DNA of 27,480 bases. Origin: Phycisphaerae bacterium. Lineage in GTDB: Bacteria; Planctomycetota; Phycisphaerae; Phycisphaerales; SM1A02. Both the position numbers and the translations under genes were made by a program. The stretch's first letter is position 1; the number at the start of each line of letters is the position of its first letter. Below the pieces are notes generated by a model. It searched no databases. It was not told the origin of the DNA and saw nothing but the letters and a program-made list of their open reading frames with translations. The stretch covers positions 1 through 27,480 of the forward strand of contig JABJDN010000144.1 of the NCBI GenBank assembly GCA_018665385.1. Reading direction: 5' to 3'. Shown here piece by piece: positions 1 through 6,897 of this stretch.

Positions 1-1
1 C

Positions 2-526
2 TGCAACCAAAAGCGTATTCCAATAATTTTCGTCAATGACACAACTGGCTTTATGGTTGGTCGAGATAGCGAGCAAGCGGGCATCATTCGCAGTGGCGCA
101 AAAATGGTAAACGCCATGAGCAATTGCATTGTTCCAAAAATTAGTTTGATTGCTGGGAGCAGCTACGGTGCCGGCCATTATGCAATGTGCGGTCGCGCGT
201 TTGATCCGTTCCTTACACTTGCATGGCCTAACGCCAAATATGCTGTCATGGGCGGTTCCGCGGCAGCACATACTCTTCTACAGATTGACCTTGCAGCTAG
301 AAAACGCAGGGGCGAAGAAGTGGATCATGAAGAACGCGAACAGTTACTTGCTGCTATTACTGCAAGCTACACTGAGCAACAAGATATTCTGTACGGCGCA
401 GCAAGGGGCTGGATTGATCGCATGATTGAGCCAGAAAAAACACGCGTAGAATTAATCGAAGCACTTTCCATCGCTTCCACATTTGAAATGCCCAGCGAAT
501 ACAAAACCGGTGTTCTGCAAACATGA
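2..526 (+). CDS. Acyl-CoA carboxylase carboxyltransferase (beta) subunit, C-terminal part, 5' truncated
   Basis: The reading frame is open from the first bases of the window, so the gene starts upstream. The visible 174 residues are the C-terminal half of a biotin-dependent carboxyltransferase, which moves CO2 from carboxybiotin to an acyl-CoA in the cytoplasm. Supporting motifs are FVNDTTGFMVG near the start, SSYGAGHYAMCGRAF (oxyanion and acyl-CoA pocket region), WPNAKYAVMGG, and a C-terminal ARGWIDRMIEP helix followed by KTGVLQ. The SYGAG..MCGRA pattern is nearer to methylcrotonyl/geranyl-CoA carboxylases than to the AYGGAY type of propionyl-CoA carboxylase, but the substrate cannot be fixed from this fragment. 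The stop overlaps the start of the SDR gene by 4 nt (ATGA), indicating translational coupling. With the acyl-CoA mutase 3.5 kb downstream it suggests branched or short-chain acyl-CoA metabolism. Confidence 0.9.
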   Translation, partial: CNQKRIPIIFVNDTTGFMVGRDSEQAGIIRSGAKMVNAMSNCIVPKISLIAGSSYGAGHYAMCGRAFDPFLTLAWPNAKYAVMGGSAAAHTLLQIDLAARKRRGEEVDHEEREQLLAAITASYTEQQDILYGAARGWIDRMIEPEKTRVELIEALSIASTFEMPSEYKTGVLQT

Positions 527-1293
527 GTATCTCCCTTCAGGGAAAAACAATATTGATTACTGGCGCGAGTAGCGGTATTGGTGCTGCAACAGCGCGAGCG
601 TGCACAGATGCTGGAATGAATTGCATTATTACTGCAAGACGCGAAGATCGTTTGTTGCAACTTGCAAAAGAACTTGGAGATACATGCATACCGATTGCAG
701 GAGATGTTACGGAGCCAGGATTTAATGCGCACCTCATAGATCAGTCGAACAATATATACGCTGTGTTTGCGAATGCTGGTCATGGACTCGATCAACGACT
801 TATTGAATTTGATGCGGAACAATTCAAACAACTGTTTGACCTGAATGTGTTTGCTGCTGTAGAGCTTGCCTCATTAGCCGCAACACAAATGGTCAATAAA
901 AAAGAAGGGCATATTTTGTTATGTACAAGTTGTCTTTCTAAATTTTCTGTGCCGCAAAACTCAGCATACTGCGGTAGCAAAGCAGCCCTTGAAGCGATTG
1001 CAAAGTCAATTCGAATAGAGTTAAGAAAGAGCAAGGTCTGCGTAAGCACAGTGCACCCAATCGGCACAACAACAGAATTCTTTCTAGAGAGCGCCTCTCG
1101 AAGTGGCAAGGACTCATCTGAGTTCGAAAAAAATACGCCAGCGTGGCTCATGCAGTCGCCAGAAAAAGTTGCAGATGCAGTGTTGAAATGCTTACTAAAA
1201 CCAAAACCAGAAGTGTGGACAAGTTTCACTATGCGTCTGATAAGTACGCTTTTTTCTGCGTTTCCTAGGTTTGCAGGTCTGTTTACACGCTAA
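523..1293 (+). CDS. Short-chain dehydrogenase/reductase (SDR family)
   Basis: A 256-residue classical SDR, a cytoplasmic NAD(P)(H)-dependent oxidoreductase. The Rossmann nucleotide loop TGASSGIG is at residues 13-20, the FANAG motif near 82-86, and the catalytic tetrad reads N108, S136, Y149 and K153 (the YxxxK in AYCGSKAA). The adenine-side residues after strand 2 (TARRED) contain arginines, which in this family usually goes with NADP(H) preference; this is inference. It starts at the ATG overlapping the carboxyltransferase stop, so it is probably expressed from the same mRNA. Substrate is unknown. The neighbour suggests a 3-hydroxy/3-keto acyl or related step, but SDR specificity cannot be read from motifs. 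The stop is followed by a 71-nt convergent gap in which no clear terminator hairpin is visible. Confidence 0.92.
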   Translation: MSISLQGKTILITGASSGIGAATARACTDAGMNCIITARREDRLLQLAKELGDTCIPIAGDVTEPGFNAHLIDQSNNIYAVFANAGHGLDQRLIEFDAEQFKQLFDLNVFAAVELASLAATQMVNKKEGHILLCTSCLSKFSVPQNSAYCGSKAALEAIAKSIRIELRKSKVCVSTVHPIGTTTEFFLESASRSGKDSSEFEKNTPAWLMQSPEKVADAVLKCLLKPKPEVWTSFTMRLISTLFSAFPRFAGLFTR

Positions 1294-1364
1294 ATTTTTG
1301 ACTTCAAGAGCAATAGGGATGGCTGGGGCGAATGCTGGCCTGTGCAAGCACCGTTTAACACAAG

Positions 1365-2114
1365 TTATTTTAAATAAGGACGAACATCAATCGACCACTC
1401 TTTTGGGTTAGGCAACTCCATGTTTAAGAGTTGAGCCTCTTCTACGGTCAATACATTCAATGATACGTTTGTTAAACGACTTATTCGTATTGTGCCGTCA
1501 GTTTCTATTGTTTGCACGCCAACGGGCAACCAAGTTACTGGGTCGTAAAACAAATCTATAGACTTCCACTCGTCTTTTGTTTTAGGCGTGAGGCGCAACC
1601 CAATGACATTGTCATTGAGCTTAGATAATGAACCGTGTTCAGGGATATCGGTTTTCACTACATTAAATTTTGCAAGAATAGATTCCCTTGTTTGCGCAAT
1701 AGGCAACGGTATTGGCCCGCTTCCAAGTTCAAATGGGTCGATGCCCTCCTGACCTGGGGCGACTAGTTCTCGCTTAATAAATTGTTTTTTCCCATGATCA
1801 ATTTCAGCCATCCATCGACCTGAAAAAATGTAATGTTTGGTACTTGTTTCTTTGCGTCTGCCAATAATGAGCGTATCAAAAAGGATTGCGGCTTCCCTCT
1901 TGGAATCTTCGTCCATACGGAAGAGGACTTTGCCAGTACGGATTTCCCGACGATTCAGAATTGGGTCTGTTTTTGTGTATGCAACAGTTGCAGTGACTGA
2001 CGATACATCTGCATTTTCAACATTGTTGAGAATGTCGTCGACCGTCAAAGTCGTTGGTACAAAGCAAGGCGAGAGCGCTGTACTACATACGGCGATTAAC
2101 AAATGAGTCAACAT
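1365..2114 (-). CDS. LolA-like / DUF2092-type periplasmic protein
   Basis: A 249-residue protein with a short hydrophobic N-terminus (residues 1-18) that could be a signal peptide, although it lacks Lys/Arg in the n-region. The rest has the alternating beta-strand texture of outer-membrane lipoprotein-sorting (LolA/LolB-fold) proteins: TATVAYTKTDPILNRRE, a GKVLFRMDED strand, YIFSGRWMAEID, and a C-terminal DLFYDPVTWLPVGVQTIETD hairpin that is typical of this fold. By family knowledge it would act in the periplasm, binding lipoprotein acyl chains or a similar hydrophobic ligand; the assignment is by fold style only. It overlaps the 3' end of the upstream HD gene by 7 nt, so it is the last gene of an ispF-HD-lolA-like operon. 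Confidence 0.6.
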   Translation of the reverse strand: MLTHLLIAVCSTALSPCFVPTTLTVDDILNNVENADVSSVTATVAYTKTDPILNRREIRTGKVLFRMDEDSKREAAILFDTLIIGRRKETSTKHYIFSGRWMAEIDHGKKQFIKRELVAPGQEGIDPFELGSGPIPLPIAQTRESILAKFNVVKTDIPEHGSLSKLNDNVIGLRLTPKTKDEWKSIDLFYDPVTWLPVGVQTIETDGTIRISRLTNVSLNVLTVEEAQLLNMELPNPKEWSIDVRPYLK

Positions 2115-2614
2115 GAGACTAACTCGTCAACTAATTGTTGCAATTTCTGACGAGAGCCTTGTAACTCTGCATCGTTTTCTGTGAGCAATAAAACGCGTTG
2201 GACTTTTTCTACAAATCCTCTTCGCTTATCCTCTTGTATGTCCGAAAAATTATCGTATACATCAGCAAGTTTGATGAGTCGACCTTGCCAAGGTCCTTCA
2301 GCAAGTTGTTTGTCGTATTCAATTTCTCGAATTGTTTCTTCAAGGCGCATATCTTTTGTCATGACCGCAACGTAATCGGCTACATTTCTGCCAAATTGCT
2401 CAAGGATGTCGTCGTAATCTACATCGCAATCTTCAATTGTGTCGTGCAAAAGTGCTGCGGCAAGGACTTCGGAGTTATCGAAACCAAAAATGATATCCAC
2501 AGTCATCGCCACACGAAAACAATGCGAGACATATGGGGTGCCGTCGTTTCTGGTTTGATGTGCGTGTGCGTTGGATGCAAATGCAGACGCTTCTTGCCAC
2601 AGTGAATTGCTCAT
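2108..2614 (-). CDS. HD-domain hydrolase, Mesh1-like putative small alarmone hydrolase
   Basis: A 168-residue single-domain HD protein. The order of conserved groups matches the hydrolase domain of RelA/SpoT and of Mesh1: TRNDGTPYVSH (residues 21-31), LLHDTIED (55-62) and IKLADVYDN (114-122). The four expected Mn2+ ligands are H31, H57, D58 and D118, with the catalytic Glu-Asp pair at E61-D62. There is no synthetase, TGS or ACT domain, so by family knowledge this would be a small alarmone hydrolase cleaving the 3'-pyrophosphate of (p)ppGpp (or NADPH, as reported for metazoan Mesh1). Specificity is inferred, not shown. The start overlaps the ispF stop by 4 nt (ATGA) and the end overlaps the next gene by 7 nt. 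Confidence 0.82.
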   Translation of the reverse strand: MSNSLWQEASAFASNAHAHQTRNDGTPYVSHCFRVAMTVDIIFGFDNSEVLAAALLHDTIEDCDVDYDDILEQFGRNVADYVAVMTKDMRLEETIREIEYDKQLAEGPWQGRLIKLADVYDNFSDIQEDKRRGFVEKVQRVLLLTENDAELQGSRQKLQQLVDELVSC

Positions 2615-3093
2615 ATAGTTTGACCTCTTTGAACCAACGCCACTGCATGCACTTCAATTGCACCTTCTTTGTTTGTCCCCTCGTGCGTCTTCCCTTTAAT
2701 GTTCACAGGAGCGCCAATCAACGTAACGAGTGAGTTGCAGATGCTCTCGCGAGCAGGAGCAATTTTAGGAGTATCGCACAGCACCGTAACATCTACGTTG
2801 CAAATTGCCCAGCCACCCTCGCTTGCGCGATTAACTGCTTCCATAATGAAATCTCGTGAATTTCTGTCTTTGTTTTCAGAATCTGTGTCCGGAAATAGCG
2901 TACCCAAGTCAAGTGAACCGACTGCGCTCAAAATTGCATCAGCAACAGCATGCAGCACTGCATCGCCATCGCTATGTGCAATTGGACCGACATCGCAGGC
3001 AACATGCACTCCGCCGATGACCATATCCTTGCCACCGTCTTCGGGCCCGCCTAGCCTGTGCAGGTCGTATCCATGTCCAATTCGAATATCCAT
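2611..3093 (-). CDS. ispF: 2-C-methyl-D-erythritol 2,4-cyclodiphosphate synthase
   Basis: IspF converts CDP-methylerythritol 2-phosphate to the 2,4-cyclodiphosphate in the non-mevalonate isoprenoid pathway, as a cytosolic homotrimer. The 160-residue product begins MDIRIGHGYDLH and shows the metal ligands D10, H12 and H48, the AHSDGDAVLHA block (39-49), LFPDTD (66-71) and NVDVTVLCDTPKI. The ATG at 3093 is chosen over an in-frame upstream start because the family begins exactly here and because a TACAAT hexamer sits 7 nt upstream of it. The C-terminal CDP-binding loop is about 3 residues shorter than in E. coli and lacks the usual GFTGR stretch, reading KTHEGTNKEGAIEVHA. It is the first gene of a three-gene overlapping operon. 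Confidence 0.95.
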   Translation of the reverse strand: MDIRIGHGYDLHRLGGPEDGGKDMVIGGVHVACDVGPIAHSDGDAVLHAVADAILSAVGSLDLGTLFPDTDSENKDRNSRDFIMEAVNRASEGGWAICNVDVTVLCDTPKIAPARESICNSLVTLIGAPVNIKGKTHEGTNKEGAIEVHAVALVQRGQTI

Positions 3094-3106
3094 ACCTCTT
3101 ATTGTA
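3094..3106 (-). promoter_or_regulatory. Putative leaderless promoter of ispF
   Basis: On the minus strand TACAAT (3101-3106) is followed by 7 nt (AAGAGGT) and then the ispF ATG. A sigma70-type RNA polymerase starts about 6-7 nt after the -10, so the transcript would begin at or one base from the start codon. No clear -35 is visible. AGAGGT lies too close to the ATG for a normal ribosome site. Confidence 0.55.
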
Positions 3107-3130
3107 CCCCCCTTAACTGTTTTGCCGATG

Positions 3131-3142
3131 TACCATAACGAT
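3131..3142 (+). promoter_or_regulatory. Putative leaderless promoter of the small secreted-protein gene
   Basis: TACCAT (3131-3136) preceded directly by TG is followed by 6 nt and the ATG at 3143. It has the same geometry as the ispF promoter on the opposite strand, which starts only 25 nt away, so the two units are divergent with closely packed promoters. Confidence 0.45.
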
Positions 3143-3646
3143 ATGAACATTATTCAATTCACTACGATTACCATTCTTGTTGGTGCAAGCGCAAGCTGCA
3201 AAATGTACGCCCCTGGCGGGAATCCGTTTTTTAACGGCCCTGAAAGTGCTGCTACGTACCAGTCAACCGAAGAAATGCCTAAAACTATTGTGCTCACTGA
3301 TACTAGAAGCGGTGAACGGTTGTTTGTTATGGAAATTCCAGTTGGGAAGAAGCTTGTCATTGATTTCATCAAGGATTCCGGCGATAACAACGTTTTAACG
3401 CCTGATTTGATGATGTGGGAAGTCTTCCCTAACAATGTGAATTACGGACCTTTATCAAACTCGATGACAGTGCCTAACGGTTGGTCACGCAAACTTGATG
3501 TAACATTTCGGAATTCAAGCGAATACTCGAATCCAATCACAGATCGGCCATTACGTGTTGACGAAGTCAACGATCAACCCGATTGGTGGACAGTTGACGG
3601 CGGTGAGATTGACACTACCGACCCTTCAAATGGCTACGACAACTGA
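3143..3646 (+). CDS. Hypothetical small exported protein or lipoprotein
   Basis: A 167-residue protein that I do not recognise. The N-terminus (MNIIQFTTITILVGASASC) is hydrophobic and ends in a Cys at residue 19. This resembles a lipoprotein signal peptide, but the -3 residue is not a typical lipobox Leu and there is no n-region Lys/Arg. The body contains short beta-strand-like stretches (KTIVLTDTRSGERLFVMEIPVGKKLVIDF) and an acidic, Trp-containing tail (DQPDWWTVDGGEIDTTD). The ATG at 3143 is preferred over one at 3128 because of the TACCAT hexamer 6 nt upstream and the hydrophobic start. It is transcribed divergently from ispF and converges on the next gene with a 6-nt gap. A periplasmic or membrane-anchored location is inferred. 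Confidence 0.7.
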   Translation: MNIIQFTTITILVGASASCKMYAPGGNPFFNGPESAATYQSTEEMPKTIVLTDTRSGERLFVMEIPVGKKLVIDFIKDSGDNNVLTPDLMMWEVFPNNVNYGPLSNSMTVPNGWSRKLDVTFRNSSEYSNPITDRPLRVDEVNDQPDWWTVDGGEIDTTDPSNGYDN

Positions 3647-3652
3647 AGCCGT

Positions 3653-3985
3653 TCATTCGCGCAAATCTGAAATAACACCTCCTAAGGCGCTATTTGATGA
3701 TTTGCCTTTGTGCTGTTTCTGATCTGCGCTTGCAAACGCTTCTGCAACTTCAGTGCTCCTGCCCTCTTGAAACGCTTCATGCACATAGGTAATAGCTGCA
3801 TTCATTGTCTCTTCTCGGTAGAGAGTGCCAGTCTCCCCAAACAGAAATCCAGTGAACATGCCAACCAGCAACAATGCCAGCGCCCAAAGCCAGATGAGCA
3901 CTGTCTTCTTTAATGCAACACCTTTCAAAAGGATGTTTCCAAGAAAACCCAAAATGCAGAGCGGAACAAGCGTAAGTATTGACAT
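3653..3985 (-). CDS. Small two-helix membrane protein, hypothetical
   Basis: A product of about 110 residues with two predicted membrane segments, roughly residues 3-22 (LTLVPLCILGFLGNILL) and 27-50 (TVLIWLWALALLLVGMFTGFLFG), followed by a soluble, helix-prone, charged tail of about 60 residues. No enzymatic motif is visible and I do not recognise a family. Two tandem ATGs exist (3988 and 3985). The inner one is chosen because a TAAGAT hexamer lies exactly 6 nt upstream, as in other leaderless starts in this window. The gene is divergent from the acyl-CoA mutase gene, with only 48 nt between starts, so their promoters probably interact. Confidence 0.65.
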   Translation of the reverse strand: MSILTLVPLCILGFLGNILLKGVALKKTVLIWLWALALLLVGMFTGFLFGETGTLYREETMNAAITYVHEAFQEGRSTEVAEAFASADQKQHKGKSSNSALGGVISDLRE

Positions 3986-3997
3986 CATTCCATCTTA
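3986..3997 (-). promoter_or_regulatory. Putative promoter of the small membrane-protein gene
   Basis: TAAGAT (3992-3997, minus strand) lies 3 nt before the first and 6 nt before the second of two tandem ATGs. This fits a leaderless transcript starting at the second ATG. Confidence 0.35.
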
Positions 3998-4021
3998 TCC
4001 TCAGAAGGCCAACGTTGGAGT

Positions 4022-4033
4022 TATACTAATGCT
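4022..4033 (+). promoter_or_regulatory. Putative leaderless promoter of the acyl-CoA mutase operon
   Basis: TATACT (4022-4027), a 5/6 match to TATAAT, is followed by exactly 6 nt and the ATG at 4034. No ribosome binding site lies upstream of the ATG. Confidence 0.55.
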
Positions 4034-5647
4034 ATGACTACTGCACAACAACACGATACAGATGCCGTATCGCTTTCTGGGTACATCATTGACCCCCTGT
4101 ACAACCCGAAAAACGGCGATATTGACCCTAATATAGGCCTTCCCGGCCAATTTCCGTATACTCGAGGGGTGCATGAAACAATGTACCGTTCTCGATTATG
4201 GACGATGCGGCAGTTCGCTGGTTTCGGCTCTGCTGAAGATACGAATGCCCGCTTCAAATACTTGCTTAAAAACGCAAAAGGCACAAAAACGAATACTGGC
4301 CTTTCCACTGCATTTGACCTTCCAACACTCATGGGGCGGGACAGTAACGATCCACTCTCAGCAGGCGAAGTTGGACGTTGCGGCGTGGCAATCGACACTA
4401 TTGATGACATGCACCGCTTGTACGATGACATTCCGATTGGGGAGGTGACTGTAAGCCAAACTATTAATGGCCCAGCGTGCGTGATTTGGGCAATGTACCT
4501 TGCTATGGCAAAGGAAAGAAACATTGATTGGGATACGCTCGGCGGCACCCTTCAGAACGATATTTTGAAAGAATTCCATTCCCAGAATGAATTCATCTAT
4601 CCGCCAGAAGCATCGGTGAAACTTGTCGTTGATACCATCGAGTTCGCCACAAACAACACAAAACGTTGGAACAGTATTTCAATTAGTGGGTACCACATAC
4701 GCGAGGCAGGCTCAACAGCAACACAAGAACTTGCTTTCACACTTCGCGATGGCATGGAATATGTCGAAGCATGTATTGCGCGTGGACTTGATGTTGACTC
4801 ATTTGCACCACGACTTTCATTCTTCTTTAATAGCCACAATGAATTTTTCGAAGAAATTTGTAAACTTCGTGCTGCTCGTCGAATTTGGGCACACGCAATG
4901 CGCGACAGATATGGTGCAAAAAACGAACGCTCTTGGCTCATGCGTACCCATGTTCAAACAGCTGGTTGCACTCTTACAGAACAACAACCACTGAACAACA
5001 TTGTTCGAGTTGCATTTCAAGCGATGGCTGGTGTACTTGGTGGATGCCAAAGTTTACACACCGATTCAATGGATGAAACACTCGGGCTTCCAACGGAAAC
5101 TGCTGTTCGTGTTGCGCTTCGAACGCAACAAGTTCTTGCGCACGAAACTGGCGTACATCGTACAGTTGACCCACTCGCTGGCAGTTACTACGTAGAATCG
5201 CTCACCGACCAAATGGAAAGCGATGCCAACGACATTATTCTAGAAATTGATGGGCTTGGCGGCGTAGTTGATGGTATACATAAAGGGTACTTTCGCCGTT
5301 CAATCGCTGAAGCTTCTTACCGCTTTGGTCAAGAGATGGAAGCTGGCGACCGTATTATCGTCGGCGTGAATGCATACCCAGAAGGCAACGAAGACGCACA
5401 AGTAGAACTCTTGCAAATTCCGCATACAGTTGAAACAATTCAATGCGAACGACTTGAGATATTTCTTAAGGATCGCGACGACGACGCTGCAACGAGCGCA
5501 CTTGAGGCTATTCGCAATGCTGCTCGTACCGATGAGAACGTCATGCCGAGCCTTGTTGAAGCATCGCTTGCAAGATGCACACTCGGCGAGATGGTACAAG
5601 CAATGGCTGATGTTTTTGGTAGATACAGTGGTGGACCTGAGTGGTAA
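4034..5647 (+). CDS. Acyl-CoA mutase large subunit, isobutyryl-CoA mutase type
   Basis: A 537-residue B12-dependent acyl-CoA mutase catalytic subunit of the methylmalonyl-CoA mutase family. Visible blocks are FPYTRGVHETMYRSRLWTMRQ (about 40-60), TAFDLPTLMGRDS, GTLQNDILKEF (171-181), SISGYHIREAGSTA, SFFFNSHNEFFEE, RTHVQTAGCTLTEQQPLNN and GGCQSLHTDSMDETLGLPTE. The two residues that separate subfamilies are Phe61 (in TMRQFAGF) and Gln184 (in FHSQNEF). Methylmalonyl-CoA mutase has Tyr and Arg there, isobutyryl-CoA mutase Phe and Gln, and 2-hydroxyisobutyryl-CoA mutase Ile. The sequence therefore predicts interconversion of isobutyryl- and n-butyryl-CoA. It ends at about 537 residues without the C-terminal cobalamin domain (DxHxxG absent), so a separate small subunit must be encoded elsewhere. 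hisS follows 5 nt after the stop. Confidence 0.9.
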   Translation: MTTAQQHDTDAVSLSGYIIDPLYNPKNGDIDPNIGLPGQFPYTRGVHETMYRSRLWTMRQFAGFGSAEDTNARFKYLLKNAKGTKTNTGLSTAFDLPTLMGRDSNDPLSAGEVGRCGVAIDTIDDMHRLYDDIPIGEVTVSQTINGPACVIWAMYLAMAKERNIDWDTLGGTLQNDILKEFHSQNEFIYPPEASVKLVVDTIEFATNNTKRWNSISISGYHIREAGSTATQELAFTLRDGMEYVEACIARGLDVDSFAPRLSFFFNSHNEFFEEICKLRAARRIWAHAMRDRYGAKNERSWLMRTHVQTAGCTLTEQQPLNNIVRVAFQAMAGVLGGCQSLHTDSMDETLGLPTETAVRVALRTQQVLAHETGVHRTVDPLAGSYYVESLTDQMESDANDIILEIDGLGGVVDGIHKGYFRRSIAEASYRFGQEMEAGDRIIVGVNAYPEGNEDAQVELLQIPHTVETIQCERLEIFLKDRDDDAATSALEAIRNAARTDENVMPSLVEASLARCTLGEMVQAMADVFGRYSGGPEW

Positions 5648-5652
5648 ACCAC

Positions 5653-6897
5653 ATGGGATTCCAAGCACCAAAAGGCACAAGAGATCTTTTCCCTCCAGAA
5701 ATGGCGACGCTTCGACGTATTGAATCTGCATGGAGAAACGCTTCTGTGAATGCGGGCTTCGATGAAATTGAAGGACCTACATTCGAACACCTTGATTTGT
5801 ATACCGTTAAAAGCGGCGAAGGTATTGTGAGTGAATTGTTTAGTTTCAAGCGAGCAGGCGGTGATGTTGATTATGCACTACGCCCAGAGTTCACCCCGAC
5901 ACTTGCGCGTATGGCTGCAGCAAAAGGTCGTTCGCTGTCACTGCCTACAAAATGGTTTGCAATTCCAAGCCACTTCAGAGCAGAAAGACCCCAGCGAGGG
6001 CGCCTACGCGAATTCAAACAATGGAACGTTGATTTGCTTGGTATTGATAATCCGTCTGCAGACGCTGAAGTTATTGCCACTGCCGTTCATGCTCTTGCAA
6101 ACTTAGGTCTCACACACGAAGATGTTGTGGTACGCATTAGTCACCGCGAAGTTGTTGTAAGCATGCTTACAAAAGCAGGCATTACACCTGACAAACTCGA
6201 CATTGCACTTACGCTGTTAGATAAGCGTGAAAAAATGTCTCCTGCAGTATTCGCAGAAAAACTTGCTGAACATGATTTAGATGCCCACGCTTTTTCACAG
6301 TTTGATAGCGAAATCTCTATCGAACATGCAGAGCTAACCGCTTTGCAAAAAGAACTCAAGGCATGGGGCATTGCTGAGTGGTGCACGTTTGATTTCAATA
6401 TTGTTCGCGGTCTTGCCTATTACACTGGTATTGTGTTTGAAATACATGAACGCTCTGGGGCAGAACGTGCCATCGCAGGCGGTGGACGATACAACAAACT
6501 TGTCGAAATGTTTGGCGGCCCTGAAGTTCCAGCAGCTGGATTCGGAATGGGAGACGTAGTCCTTTCGCTTGTACTGAAAGACAAGGGCTTGCTCGGTGAT
6601 GGCGAAGAACTGCTGCCGACTCCTGATGTATTTGTAGTGAGCGCATGCGACGAAGGCGACGAACTGATTGCATCAACCATTGCGACACTTCGTAGCAATG
6701 GTATTCATGCTCGGCGCTCGTACAAAACAACACGCAACGTTGGAAAACTTCTAACGGAAGCTGCAAAAGTAAAAGCAACTTTCACAGTTATTCTTGGTCA
6801 AGAACTTGAACGAGATTGCATCGTAATTAAAAACATGGAGAGTGGCGAGCAAGTTGAATTGCAACGCGATCAAATGCTCGTACACATAACTCCGTAA
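5653..6897 (+). CDS. hisS: Histidyl-tRNA synthetase
   Basis: Class II aminoacyl-tRNA synthetase of about 414 residues that charges tRNA-His. It shows PKGTRDLFP at the N-terminus, the motif 1 region, LRPEFTPTLARM, motif 2 as FRAERPQRGRLREFKQWNVD, the histidine-specific GLAYYTGIVFE, GGGRYNKLV, and a C-terminal anticodon-binding domain (VFVVSACDEGDELIA..., ARRSYKTTRNVGKLLTEA). Motif 3 reads AAGFGMGDVVLSLVL instead of the GFAxGxERL of E. coli, so the usual Glu-Arg pair is absent. The ATG at 5653 fits the family start better than an in-frame GTG at 5641, which would overlap the mutase gene. It lies between the mutase and mqnB, with mqnB beginning directly after its stop, so all three are probably co-transcribed. 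Confidence 0.95.
   Translation: MGFQAPKGTRDLFPPEMATLRRIESAWRNASVNAGFDEIEGPTFEHLDLYTVKSGEGIVSELFSFKRAGGDVDYALRPEFTPTLARMAAAKGRSLSLPTKWFAIPSHFRAERPQRGRLREFKQWNVDLLGIDNPSADAEVIATAVHALANLGLTHEDVVVRISHREVVVSMLTKAGITPDKLDIALTLLDKREKMSPAVFAEKLAEHDLDAHAFSQFDSEISIEHAELTALQKELKAWGIAEWCTFDFNIVRGLAYYTGIVFEIHERSGAERAIAGGGRYNKLVEMFGGPEVPAAGFGMGDVVLSLVLKDKGLLGDGEELLPTPDVFVVSACDEGDELIASTIATLRSNGIHARRSYKTTRNVGKLLTEAAKVKATFTVILGQELERDCIVIKNMESGEQVELQRDQMLVHITP

Noticed and set aside
1294..1364. Possible terminator in the convergent gap after the SDR gene
   Set aside because: No stem longer than about 4 bp with a T-run could be found on either strand.
2669..3142. Upstream extension of the plus-strand gene at 3143 across ispF
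   Set aside because: The extension runs antisense through the well-supported ispF gene and is low-complexity Ser/Pro/Thr. The hydrophobic start and the -10 at the right distance favour 3143.
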